Assembly (NCBI RefSeq): GCF_001908185.1
Contig: NZ_LGHM01000006.1
Coordinates: 28,092 to 92,091, forward strand
Length of the DNA stretch: 64,000 nucleotides
Source of the DNA: Bradyrhizobium sp. AS23.2
Lineage (GTDB): Bacteria; Pseudomonadota; Alphaproteobacteria; Rhizobiales; Xanthobacteraceae
Reading direction: 5' to 3'
Positions 35,064 to 43,097 of the stretch are shown one piece after another. Within the stretch, counting starts at the first letter, position 1; the number at the start of each line of letters is the position of its first letter. The position numbers were made by a program, and so were the translations under genes. Below the pieces are notes generated by a model that saw only the letters and a program-made list of their open reading frames with translations, had not been told where the DNA came from and ran no database searches.

Positions 35064-35825
35064 ATGTTGTTGAAGGATCAGGCTGCCATCGTCACCGGTG
35101 GCGCATCGGGACTGGGCGCGGCGACCGCGCGAAAGCTGGCGGCGCAGGGCGCAAAGGTCGCGGTCTGCGACCTCAACACCAAGCTTGCCGAGACAGTTGC
35201 CGCCGAGATCAAGGGCGTGGCGGTGACCTGCGACGTCTCCGACGCCGCCTCGGCTGAGGCCGCGATCGCACAGGCGACCAAGGCCCATGGCCCGGCCCGC
35301 GTGCTGGTCAATTGCGCCGGCATCGGCGTTGCAAAGCGGGTGGTCGGCCGCGATGGCCCGATGGCGCTCGCCGATTTCGACAAGGTGATCAAGGTCAATC
35401 TGATCGGCACCTTCAACATGCTGCGCCTTGCCGCCACCGAGATGTCCAAGCTCGACCCGCAGGCGACCGGCGAGCGCGGCGTCATCATCAACACGGCCTC
35501 CGTTGCCGCCTATGACGGCCAGATCGGCCAGTCGGCCTATTCGGCCTCCAAGGGCGGCATTGTCGGCATGACGCTGCCGATCGCGCGCGAGCTGGCGCAG
35601 TTCGGCGTCCGCGTGCTGACGATCGCGCCCGGCCTGTTCCTCACGCCGCTGCTGGCGAACCTGCCGCAGGAAGCCCAGGACTCGCTCGCCGCCGCGATCC
35701 CCTTCCCGCGCCGGCTCGGCAACGCCGACGAATTCGCCGCGCTCGCGCTGCACATGGTCGAGAATTCCTACCTGAACGGCGAGGTGGTGCGGCTCGACGG
35801 CTCGCTGCGCATGGCGCCGAAGTAG
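35064..35825 (+). CDS. Short-chain dehydrogenase, 3-hydroxyacyl-CoA dehydrogenase type 2-like
   Basis: NAD-dependent SDR of 253 residues. TGGASGLG cofactor motif at residues 12-19, NCAGI near 90, catalytic Ser in NTASVAAYDG, and YSASK with catalytic Tyr and Lys near 158-162. The overall pattern (SGLGAATARKL, TPLLANLPQ) is that of HSD17B10-like 3-hydroxyacyl-CoA dehydrogenases. The ATG at 35064 follows AAAGGAGAAGGTC. In this context it could oxidise the 3-hydroxyacyl-CoA made by the upstream hydratase. Confidence 0.9.
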   Translation: MLLKDQAAIVTGGASGLGAATARKLAAQGAKVAVCDLNTKLAETVAAEIKGVAVTCDVSDAASAEAAIAQATKAHGPARVLVNCAGIGVAKRVVGRDGPMALADFDKVIKVNLIGTFNMLRLAATEMSKLDPQATGERGVIINTASVAAYDGQIGQSAYSASKGGIVGMTLPIARELAQFGVRVLTIAPGLFLTPLLANLPQEAQDSLAAAIPFPRRLGNADEFAALALHMVENSYLNGEVVRLDGSLRMAPK

Positions 35826-35862
35826 ATTGATGAGCGGAATTGCAGCAGCGATCTCGACCTTA

Positions 35863-35891
35863 CCTCTCCCATTGGGACCCATTGGGAGAGG
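35863..35891. repeat. Short inverted repeat between SDR and thioesterase genes
   Basis: CCTCTCCCA and TGGGAGAGG arms flank TTGGGACCCAT. Possibly a truncated copy of the CTCTCCC repeat family or a weak terminator. Confidence 0.55.
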
Positions 35892-35921
35892 TGAGAAACG
35901 GCCGCCGCGGGTGCAAATCGC

Positions 35922-36341
35922 ATGTTCGTGAACCGGCGCGACGTCCAGATCCAGTGGGGTGATTGCGACCCCGCCAACATCGTCTACTACCCGCGTTATT
36001 TCGCGATGTTCGACGATTCGACGTCGACCCTGTTCGAGGTCGCCGGGTTCTCCAAGCAGGACCTGGTCCGCAAATACGGCCTGGTGGGGATCCCCATGGT
36101 CGACACGCGGGCCAAGTTCTACATCCCCTCGACCTATGGCGACTGGATCACCATCGAAACGAAAATCGAGAGTATCAAGCGCTCGAGTTTCGAGGTGAAG
36201 CACAACGTCTACAAGGGCGAGGCGCTGGCGATCGAGGGCTTTGAGACCCGCGTCCTGGTCGGCCGCGATCCCGTTAACCCAGACAAGCTGAAATCGGCAC
36301 CATTTCCTCCGGAAATGGTAGCGAAGTTCATCGGGAGCTAA
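35922..36341 (+). CDS. 4-hydroxybenzoyl-CoA thioesterase-type hotdog protein
   Basis: Hotdog thioesterase of 139 residues. The N-terminal motif WGDCDPANIVYYPRYF (from residue 12), with catalytic Asp16, is the hallmark of the Pseudomonas 4-hydroxybenzoyl-CoA thioesterase group. It would release 4-hydroxybenzoate (or vanillate) from its CoA ester, giving the substrate of PobA encoded 9 kb away. It lies in line with fcs, the SDR and the ABC receptor. Confidence 0.9.
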   Translation: MFVNRRDVQIQWGDCDPANIVYYPRYFAMFDDSTSTLFEVAGFSKQDLVRKYGLVGIPMVDTRAKFYIPSTYGDWITIETKIESIKRSSFEVKHNVYKGEALAIEGFETRVLVGRDPVNPDKLKSAPFPPEMVAKFIGS

Positions 36342-36419
36342 ATCGCCGCATCACCAAAAAGAGGGGGCTGAATTACCCCTCGATTTCTGCTTTCAAAGAA
36401 CGCGTAAAGGGAGGAATAG

Positions 36420-37571
36420 ATGAAACGCTTTTACCTGACCGCCGCCATCACCGCGGCTGCGCTGGCGCTGCCGGCCCTGCCCGCGCTGGCACAGACCGCC
36501 GACATCACCATTGGCATCAGCGTGACCACCACGGGTCCCGCCGCGGCCCTCGGCATTCCCGAGCGCAACGCGCTGGAATTCGTGCCGAAGGAGATCGGCG
36601 GCGTGCCGCTGAAGGTGATCGTGCTCGACGACGGCGGCGATCCGACCACGGCGACCACCAACGCGCGTCGCTTCGTCACCGAATCCAAGGCCGACATCGT
36701 CATGGGTTCCTCGACGACCCCGCCGTCGATCGCGATCTCCAACGTGGCGAACGAAGCCGGCATTCCGCATTTCGGCCTTGCGCCGTTCCCGATCACGCCG
36801 GAGCGCGCCAAGTGGTCGGTGTCGATGCCGCAGCCTATACCGATCATGGGCAAGGTGCTCTACGAGCATATGAAGTCGAAGGGCGTGAAGACGGTCGGCT
36901 ATATCGGCTATTCCGACTCCTACGGCGATCTCTGGTTCAACGACTTCAAGGCCCAGGGCCTGCCGATGGGCATGACCATGGTCGATGAGGAGCGCTTTGC
37001 CCGGCCTGATACGTCGGTGACCGGCCAGGTGCTGAAGCTCATTGCTGCCAATCCCGACGCGGTCCTGATCGGCGCTTCCGGCACGGCCGCGGCACTGCCG
37101 CAGACCGAGCTGCGCGAGCGCGGCTACAAGGGCCTGATCTACCAGACCCACGGCGCGGCCAGCATGGACTTCATCCGCATCGCGGGTAAGGCCGCCGAAG
37201 GCGTGCTGATGGCCTCGGGTCCGGTGATGGACCCGGAGGATCAGCCGGACGAAGCCGCGACCAAGAAGCCTGGCCTCGCGCTCAACACGGCCTATGAAGC
37301 CAAGTACGGCCCGAACAGCCGCAGCCAGTTCGCCGGCCATTCCTACGATGCCTTCGAGGTCCTCAAGCGCGTCATTCCGACCGCGCTGAAGACCGCGAAA
37401 CCCGGTACGCCGGAATTCCGCGAAGCGATCCGCCAGGCGCTGCTGTCGGAAAAGGAAATTGCGGCGAGCCAGGGCGTCTACAATTTCACCGAAAAAGACC
37501 GCTTCGGCCTCGACGACCGCTCGCGTATCCTGCTCACGGTGAAGGACGGCAAGTACACGCTCGCGAAGTAA
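36420..37571 (+). CDS. ABC transporter substrate-binding protein, probable aromatic-acid receptor
   Basis: Periplasmic type I binding protein of 383 residues, distinct from the array at the window start. Signal peptide of about 24 residues ending in PALA, then QTADITIGISVTTTGPAAALG. The ATG at 36420 follows AAGGGAGG. It is the last gene after the Fcs, SDR and thioesterase genes and probably receives a hydroxycinnamate or hydroxybenzoate, as the CouP-type receptors of Rhodopseudomonas do. No ABC permease genes adjoin it. Confidence 0.9.
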   Translation: MKRFYLTAAITAAALALPALPALAQTADITIGISVTTTGPAAALGIPERNALEFVPKEIGGVPLKVIVLDDGGDPTTATTNARRFVTESKADIVMGSSTTPPSIAISNVANEAGIPHFGLAPFPITPERAKWSVSMPQPIPIMGKVLYEHMKSKGVKTVGYIGYSDSYGDLWFNDFKAQGLPMGMTMVDEERFARPDTSVTGQVLKLIAANPDAVLIGASGTAAALPQTELRERGYKGLIYQTHGAASMDFIRIAGKAAEGVLMASGPVMDPEDQPDEAATKKPGLALNTAYEAKYGPNSRSQFAGHSYDAFEVLKRVIPTALKTAKPGTPEFREAIRQALLSEKEIAASQGVYNFTEKDRFGLDDRSRILLTVKDGKYTLAK

Positions 37572-37595
37572 GAGCCGCGACAGTCCTGAGACGAC

Positions 37596-37628
37596 GAGAG
37601 CCGGCCCATTGGGCCGGCTCTTTTCCTT
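37596..37628 (+). terminator. Rho-independent terminator after the aromatic-acid receptor gene
   Basis: GAGCCGGCCC, ATT loop, GGGCCGGCTC, then TTTTCCTTT. It ends the aromatic-acid region. Confidence 0.9.
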
Positions 37629-37663
37629 TGCGACTTCTCTTTCGCGACTTCGTAAGCCCGGTT

Positions 37664-38392
37664 TCAGGCCGCCTGCCGCAGCGGCGTCCAGGCGAATTCC
37701 GGATAGTATGTGTCCATCATACGGTCCACATAGGCGGTTAGGTTCGGAAATCCCTCGGCGCGCTGGCGCAGGGCGGATTCGAAGAACGGCGTGAGGATTC
37801 CGGCGAGCGCGCCGAAGGCGGTGGCATCGACACCGCAGGGCTTGCTGCCCATCAGATAAGCCTTGTCGCCGAGCTGCACCGAGAGCGCGAACAGCGAACG
37901 CACCGCGAGGTCGACATCGTCATCAGGCGCGTGGCGGCCGAGGCCGGAGAGCAGATAGTTCTCGGCAACACGGAACTGCGCATCCTCGCGCAGCTTCTCG
38001 CGGTTGTGCTCCGGCGCGCCATCGAAGAAATGCGCTGGCCCCTTGGCGAAATTGACCGGATCGACCCAGCGCGCGCCGACCAGCGCCCAGTACACGTGAT
38101 GCTCGATCATGCGCTCGAACGCCCAGGCCTGCGCGCGCTCGGCCAGCGACAGGCCGGCGTCGAAATCGAAGCCGTAACGGCGCTCGATATGGGCGCGGAT
38201 GAAGGTTGAATCGGCGACCGCCTCGCCGCCATCGTCGATGAAAGGCAACTGCCCCTTGGGCGAAGCCGGCGGCATCGCGCGCTCCTTGCGGTAGGGCAAT
38301 CCCGCCATCTTGAGCTGCACCTCCGTCTTGGTGACGAAAGGGCTGATTTCCGGCAGGCCGAAGCCGGTGCCAAAGCCGTAAAGCGTGATCAT
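37664..38392 (-). CDS. Glutathione S-transferase family protein
   Basis: Cytosolic GST-fold protein of 242 residues: N-terminal thioredoxin-like part with SPFVTKTEVQLKMAGLPYR and KGQLPFIDDGGEAVADST (cis-Pro and Ser/Glu glutathione-binding area), followed by a helical domain with LMGSKPCGVDATAFG. The region resembles the metaxin/Tom37-related subgroup of bacterial GSTs. Substrate unknown. Confidence 0.88.
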   Translation of the reverse strand: MITLYGFGTGFGLPEISPFVTKTEVQLKMAGLPYRKERAMPPASPKGQLPFIDDGGEAVADSTFIRAHIERRYGFDFDAGLSLAERAQAWAFERMIEHHVYWALVGARWVDPVNFAKGPAHFFDGAPEHNREKLREDAQFRVAENYLLSGLGRHAPDDDVDLAVRSLFALSVQLGDKAYLMGSKPCGVDATAFGALAGILTPFFESALRQRAEGFPNLTAYVDRMMDTYYPEFAWTPLRQAA

Positions 38393-38429
38393 GCGAGCTC
38401 TCCTGGACCTGCGAAAGAGTTGACGGAAC

Positions 38430-38693
38430 CTAGTGACCGGCTGCTGCCACCATGGTGGCAGCAGCCGTGATATCTTCTGCGAAACGGGCCCCCCGCCAGG
38501 CGCGGCCCATGATATGGCGGACCAGCGCGTCCGCAGCCTGGATCAGCGAACGTGTCACCATGGTCGCGAGCGCAACGCGGAGGTCGACGACGGTGAGATC
38601 GAAAAACATGAGGCGGCTGAAGGCCCGGGAATACAGCGAGGCCTGTGCGCGCCACAACGGACCAACCGGACCGAAATGGGTTGGAATGATCAT
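38430..38693 (-). CDS. Small hypothetical protein
   Basis: Possible 87-residue protein starting at the ATG 38693 behind AGAGGATTTGTCC. It begins MIIPTHFGPVGPLWRAQ and is divergent from the WYL regulator at 38806. The last codons are written over a 28-bp perfect palindrome (38439-38466). No family recognised; support comes only from the ribosome-binding site and divergent placement. Confidence 0.45.
   Translation of the reverse strand: MIIPTHFGPVGPLWRAQASLYSRAFSRLMFFDLTVVDLRVALATMVTRSLIQAADALVRHIMGRAWRGARFAEDITAAATMVAAAGH
38439..38466. repeat. 28-bp perfect palindrome
   Basis: GGCTGCTGCCACCA followed directly by TGGTGGCAGCAGCC. It is at the 3' end of the small gene, with no loop and no T-run; it may act as a hairpin terminator or a protein-binding site. 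Confidence 0.7.
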
Positions 38694-38740
38694 GGACAAA
38701 TCCTCTTCAGTCGATGTGTTGTCCCGGTATAGAACTCCCC

Positions 38741-38762
38741 TGCTGCCAACATCCTGTCAGCA
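38741..38762. promoter_or_regulatory. Candidate WYL-regulator operator
   Basis: TGCTGCCA-ACATCC-TGTCAGCA, an inverted repeat with seven of eight positions matching, between the divergent small gene and the WYL regulator gene. Its TGTCA core recurs in the operator at 46154 next to the second WYL gene. Confidence 0.5.
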
Positions 38763-38805
38763 TCCACGCGCCGTTTGCTGATCCGCCCCCGATGAGAGAA
38801 TTGTC

Positions 38806-39504
38806 ATGAGACGCGCCGACCGGCTGTTTCAGATCATCCAGGTGCTGAGGCGCACGCGTAAGCCGCTGACGGCGGATGCGATCGCGGCCGAACTCGAGAC
38901 CTCGAAGCGCACGATCTATCGCGACATCGCAACACTGATGGGCCAGCGCGTGCCGATCCGCGGCGAAGCGGGCATGGGCTACATCCTGGAAAAGGGTTTT
39001 GACCTCCCGCCGCTCATGCTGACACCCGACGAGATCGAGGCAGCAGTGCTGGGCGCGCAATGGGTCGCGGGCCATGCCGATTCCGCACTAGCGCGCGCTG
39101 CCGAGGATTTGATGGCCAAGATCGCCGACACCGTGCCCGAACGCCTGCGCCCCTTCGTGCTTGAGCCCGCGAGCCGGGCGCGACCGAGCTGGAACAGGGA
39201 GCCTGACCGCCTGGACATGGCGCGAACGCGCACGCAGATCCACGAAGGCAAGAAGATCCTGCTGCGCTATCGCGACGAGCAAGGCCGCCCCAGCGAGCGC
39301 ATGGTCTGGCCGATCTCGGTCGGTTATCTCGAAGCGGTCCGCCTGCTCGCGGCCTGGTGCGAGCTGCGCAGCGACTTCCGCAGCTTCCGCACCGACCGCG
39401 TGGTGGACGCGACTTATCTCGACGAGCGATATCCGGAGCGGCGCGACGTGCTGCGCGCGAAATGGCGGCAGAGCCTGGTCTGGGGCCCGCCAAAGGACAC
39501 GTGA
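38806..39504 (+). CDS. WYL-domain (YafY-type) transcriptional regulator
   Basis: DeoR-like helix-turn-helix regulator of 232 residues: MRRADRLFQIIQVLRR at the start, recognition segment AAELETSKRTIYRDIATL, then a WYL ligand-sensing domain from about residue 135 (KKILLRYRDEQGRPSERMVWPISVGY). The WYL triplet is not literal but the fold segments fit. It probably controls itself and a divergent gene through the palindrome at 38741. A broken cysteine-cluster gene follows directly. Confidence 0.9.
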   Translation: MRRADRLFQIIQVLRRTRKPLTADAIAAELETSKRTIYRDIATLMGQRVPIRGEAGMGYILEKGFDLPPLMLTPDEIEAAVLGAQWVAGHADSALARAAEDLMAKIADTVPERLRPFVLEPASRARPSWNREPDRLDMARTRTQIHEGKKILLRYRDEQGRPSERMVWPISVGYLEAVRLLAAWCELRSDFRSFRTDRVVDATYLDERYPERRDVLRAKWRQSLVWGPPKDT

Positions 39505-39509
39505 GCACG

Positions 39510-39834
39510 ATGGAAGAGACCTCCCCCCATCGATCTGTCGAGCTATTGCCAGAGTTGCGGCGCGTGCTGCGGCTATTCGGAGAACTGGCCGCGCTTCTCG
39601 ATCGAGAGCGACGAGGAGCTTGCAGCTATTCCAGAGAAGCTCGTCAACGCACGGCAATCCGGCATGCGCTGCGAAGGCGATCGCTGCTCGGCCTTGCAGG
39701 GCGAGATCGGCAAGGCGACGGCCTGCGGCATCTATGCGGTGCGGCCGGACGTGTGCCGCACCTGCATGCCGGGCGACGCTGAATGCGCGATGGCGCGGCG
39801 GAAGTTCGGTCTGCCGATGATCGAGCTGACTTAA
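39510..39834 (+). pseudogene. YkgJ-type cysteine-cluster protein with one-base frameshift near the start
   Basis: From about 39529 the frame reads IDLSSYCQSCGACCGYSENW through RPDVCRTCMPGDAECAMARR to a TAA at 39832. The CxxCGACC pattern and later paired cysteines match the Zn/Fe-chelating YkgJ family. No ATG is in this frame, but the ATG at 39510 (5 bp after the WYL stop) would be if the six-C run at 39523-39528 had five C; the product would then be 107 residues. Eight cysteines are kept, so the coding part looks under selection. Likely co-transcribed with the WYL gene. Confidence 0.7.
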
Positions 39835-40229
39835 GCCGGAACGGCTTCGCTGATCTCGTCGTCGATCTCGTCGTCGAGCGGTGCAAGCACCGAGAGCGGC
39901 TTGGTCGACAGCGTGATCGGCTTGCGGCCGCCCGACAGCGACGGCGACGATTTGGCCGAGCTTGCGCGCGACAACGCGTAGAGCGTCGAGCCGACACGGC
40001 CGCCGTTCTCGATCAGGTCGCGCTCGCTGCAGCTGCCTGCGATCGCGACCGCCAGCGAGTGCAGATGGCTGCGGCGATAGCAGAACAGCGCCAGCCTGGC
40101 GCGGACGTCAGGGGAAACACTCTCAACCAGCCTCGGCAGACCGCTTTCATTGGCGCGATACATCTCGCCAAGGAGTTCGTCGCGGACCGGGCAGAAATCG
40201 CTTTCAAAAGCGTCGCGGCTTGAAAACAT
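39831..40229 (-). CDS. Hypothetical protein
   Basis: Predicted 132-residue soluble protein from the ATG at 40229, behind GAGGGAGAACTGCA. It begins MFSSRDAFESDFCPVRDELLG and has CYRRSHLHSLAVAIAGSC in the middle. No family recognised. Its stop codon overlaps that of the convergent cysteine-cluster gene (TTAA). Composition and a good ribosome-binding site support it. Confidence 0.72.
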   Translation of the reverse strand: MFSSRDAFESDFCPVRDELLGEMYRANESGLPRLVESVSPDVRARLALFCYRRSHLHSLAVAIAGSCSERDLIENGGRVGSTLYALSRASSAKSSPSLSGGRKPITLSTKPLSVLAPLDDEIDDEISEAVPA

Positions 40230-40353
40230 TGCAGTTCTCCCTCGTGTTGGGGAAGATGCAGCGCAATCCTCTAATGAAAGGTTAACCACACTTCCCGGTA
40301 GTCACCCGGGGTCCTTGCGCTCTGGCCGCGAAGGCGCGGGACTTGCTGATTGC

Positions 40354-40454
40354 CGTCATTCCGGGGCGGTCCGCAGGACCGAACCCGGAATCTCGAGGTT
40401 CCCCATTGCGAAATTTCCCAATGGGGTTCTCGCTTCGCGAGCCCCGGAACGACG
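40354..40454. repeat. Palindromic intergenic repeat (CGTCATTCCGGGG family)
   Basis: Outer ends CGTCATTCCGGGG and CCCCGGAACGACG are inverted. Inside are GGTTCCCCATTGCGAAATTT and CCCAATGGGGTTC. It lies between two minus-strand genes. Confidence 0.8.
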
Positions 40455-40464
40455 GTGCAAGTAG

Positions 40465-40851
40465 TCAATTCGCCGCCATGAAGATGGAAAGACCAAAGCC
40501 GGTCAGGTGGTGGAGGGCCTGGTCGACGCCGATCAGGGTCCAGAACCAGGGGTGCTCCTGGTTGACGCCCAGATTGGCCGAGACGAATCCCTTGGCCCGG
40601 TCGATCGTGATGTGGATCACGAAATCGATCAGCGCCACGAACCAGAATCTCGGCGCGACGATCAGGATCAGGGGCAGCGCGACTGCAAGGTGGATCAGGC
40701 AATGCACCAGAAGCGGCAACGCCCAGCCTTTCTTCTGGTCCTTGCCGTGCGCCATCCAGGCGGTTTGCAGGACGAAATCGGCGATGATGTGCTTGAAAGT
40801 GAGCAGCACCATCCAGCCAATGAGCGCTTCAACCGGAACCGCCGATGACAT
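40465..40851 (-). CDS. DUF3307 membrane protein
   Basis: Membrane protein of 128 residues from the ATG at 40851. HIIADFVLQTAWMAHGK and HCLIHLAVALPLIL, then FVIHITIDRAKG and LGVNQEHPWFWTLIGVDQALHHL, with regularly placed His and Asp, match the DUF3307 family. About four helices. The start is uncertain because the ribosome-binding site is weak; the frame is open to 41034. Function unknown. Confidence 0.8.
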   Translation of the reverse strand: MSSAVPVEALIGWMVLLTFKHIIADFVLQTAWMAHGKDQKKGWALPLLVHCLIHLAVALPLILIVAPRFWFVALIDFVIHITIDRAKGFVSANLGVNQEHPWFWTLIGVDQALHHLTGFGLSIFMAAN

Positions 40852-41214
40852 GGGTGGAAACGACAAAGCTGACGCCTCATTGAGGTGACAAGAAGAATTT
40901 GAGCTCCAGCGCAACTTCTTCCTGGACCGGTCAGATCGCCGGGACGCGTGATTTATGACATCTCCCGCAACGGAATCCAGCCGGGGGGAACCGGAAAATC
41001 GCCAACTGTGGCTAACTGGTGATAGGATGACCAATCGCCGCGGCTGGGTTGAGTAAGGTTACCTTCGGCTCGAAATTTGCTTCCCGGTCTCGGCACGCTA
41101 ACATTGACGGTAGAGAATATCGTTCTTTTTTCAGACGTTTAGCAATTGCAGGGCGCCCGCCGCGAACACATCCGCGAGCCGCCTGCCGCCCGCGAATAAG
41201 GCCAGAGTGCTGCC

Positions 41215-42660
41215 ATGAGTACTGAAGGCCCGACCTCATCGCCGATCGAGCCACCGCCGCGGCGCCCCAAGGTCATCAAGACCAATCAGCAGCAGGTCTT
41301 TCTCTATGTCGTGCTGACCCTGCTGTTGTCGCTGGCCACCGTCTGGGGCGGCCGTGCCATATGGCACAATTCGGAGACGCTGACCTTCGCCGTCGGCGCC
41401 CCCAACAGCGACGAGGCGCTGTTCGCGGCCAAGCTCGCTGCGGTCCTGAAGAACAACGCCTCGCGCTTCCGGATCAAGATCGTCAACAACCCCGACAACG
41501 CCAAGGCGCTCGGCCAGTTCGACCGCAGGCAGGCCGACCTCGCCGTGCTGCGCACGGACGCCAAGGTCCCGTTGCGGGCGCGCACGCTTGCAATCCTCGA
41601 GCACGATCTCGTGCTGGTCCTCGGCCCCGGCAACAAGAAGATCAAGTCGCTGGCCGAACTGAAGAAGAAGAAGGTCGCCGTCGTCGCCGAGAACGAATCG
41701 TCGCTCGCCTTCGTCCGTCGCATCCTCGACATCGCCGACGGACCGGACGCTGCCAAGATCCAGATGGCGCCGCAGGGCGCAACGCTCGACAAGCTGTTTG
41801 CGCCGGCGAGCGGCTTTGGCGCAGTGATCGCGATCGTCCACGCCTCGAAGGCGGTGCGGGACAAGGCCTATCAGCAGGCCGCCAAGCGCGGCGGCTTCAC
41901 GCTGAACGCGATCGACGAGGCCGGAGCGCTGGCGCGCAAATTCCCCGGCATTTCCGACGAGACGCTGACCGCGGGCACACTGTCGTCGGCGCCTGAAATC
42001 CCGGACGACGACCTCGACACGATCGGGCTCCAATGGCTGCTCGTTGCGCAATCCAGGATGTCGGCGACCACGGCAGGCGAGCTGGCGCGCACCGTCTACG
42101 AGAACAAATCCGCGCTCGCGCTCGACAACGGCTTTGCCACCAGGATCGAGCCGGCCTCCGTCGAGAAGGACGCCTTCGTGATGGCGCATCAGGGGGCGGC
42201 CGATTACATCAACGACGACACCAAGTCGTTCCTGGATAAGTACAGCGACATGATGTATCTGGGCGCCGCCGCGCTCAGCATCATCGGCTCGATCTTCGCC
42301 GCGATCTACGCCAAGATCACCCGAATCGCGCCGGAGAAGGCCAGCGAGCTCTCCACCGCCATCCTCGATATCGGCGAGCGCATCGAGCACGCCCATTCGC
42401 TGGATCAGCTCGAATGTCTCCAGGATGAGCTGGAGGGCATCCTGCGTGGCGCGATCATAGGCTTGCGAGACGGCACGATCAGCACCGACGGTCTCGACAC
42501 CTTCAAGCTCGGCTACGAGTTCGTGCGCGACGAGATCGGCATGCGCCGCGACTACCTCAAGCGCCATGCCGCCGAGGCCGAAAAGGCCGCCCCCGACGCC
42601 CCCCCGCCCCAGCCCGACGACAGCAATGTCGTCGTGGTGAAGACCGCCCAGAGCGCCTGA
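41215..42660 (+). CDS. TAXI-type TRAP receptor tethered to the membrane at both ends
   Basis: TAXI-family solute receptor of 481 residues, but not a free periplasmic protein. After a proline-rich cytosolic start there is one helix (about 28-48), the TAXI solute domain (about 55-335, with FAVGAPNSDEALFAAKLAAVL and KKKKVAVVAENESSLAFVRRIL), a second helix (about 347-367), and a charged cytosolic tail of 110 residues ending in a proline-rich segment. No TRAP permease is nearby. The layout suggests a sensor or a receptor for a distant permease. Family is clear; role is inference. Confidence 0.88.
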   Translation: MSTEGPTSSPIEPPPRRPKVIKTNQQQVFLYVVLTLLLSLATVWGGRAIWHNSETLTFAVGAPNSDEALFAAKLAAVLKNNASRFRIKIVNNPDNAKALGQFDRRQADLAVLRTDAKVPLRARTLAILEHDLVLVLGPGNKKIKSLAELKKKKVAVVAENESSLAFVRRILDIADGPDAAKIQMAPQGATLDKLFAPASGFGAVIAIVHASKAVRDKAYQQAAKRGGFTLNAIDEAGALARKFPGISDETLTAGTLSSAPEIPDDDLDTIGLQWLLVAQSRMSATTAGELARTVYENKSALALDNGFATRIEPASVEKDAFVMAHQGAADYINDDTKSFLDKYSDMMYLGAAALSIIGSIFAAIYAKITRIAPEKASELSTAILDIGERIEHAHSLDQLECLQDELEGILRGAIIGLRDGTISTDGLDTFKLGYEFVRDEIGMRRDYLKRHAAEAEKAAPDAPPPQPDDSNVVVVKTAQSA

Positions 42661-42775
42661 CCGGCTTCTCTCTGGGCAAGCCTGCCGCGCCCTTTCATGG
42701 TGAATCCGCGGCCGGAACCAAGGAACCGGCCCACCGCACAGCCGTTGGTCCCCGGTTACGACCGGAGAACGCGCC

Positions 42776-42994
42776 ATGCGTACACTCCTCATCATCGTCC
42801 TCATGGGAATGCTGGCGGCGGCTGGCTACTTCGCCTATGCCGCAATGACGGTCGAAGGCGAGCCGATCCCGACGGAAGGCTATGTGGCCCTGGCTCTGGG
42901 AGCGGGTTTCTCCGCCCTCGTCGGCATCGGTCTCATGATGCTGCTGTTTTTCAGCAGCCGCCGCGGCTACGACGAGCCACCACATTTCAAGTAA
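42776..42994 (+). CDS. Small two-helix membrane protein
   Basis: Protein of 72 residues with two hydrophobic helices (about 3-22 and 37-60) and a short polar C-terminus. The ATG follows CGGAGAACGCGCC. Located between the TAXI-like receptor and the K+ channel. No family recognised. Confidence 0.72.
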   Translation: MRTLLIIVLMGMLAAAGYFAYAAMTVEGEPIPTEGYVALALGAGFSALVGIGLMMLLFFSSRRGYDEPPHFK

Positions 42995-43097
42995 CGGCGC
43001 AGTCCGCCGCCGCGCCGAGCCTCCCCCGTTCGACGATGTTGCAGACTGCCAGCGCCCGTCGTTGACGGCCCCTGCCCGGGCAGGCACTTTGGCGCGC

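Noticed and set aside
42709..42740. GGCCGG...CCGGCC hairpin after the TAXI-type gene
   Set aside because: Six-base arms in GC-rich DNA without a T-run; not convincing as a terminator.
41236..42804. Long minus-strand frame (over 500 codons) opposite the TAXI-type gene
   Set aside because: Antisense shadow with no recognisable domain; the plus-strand frame has a complete TAXI domain and plausible start.
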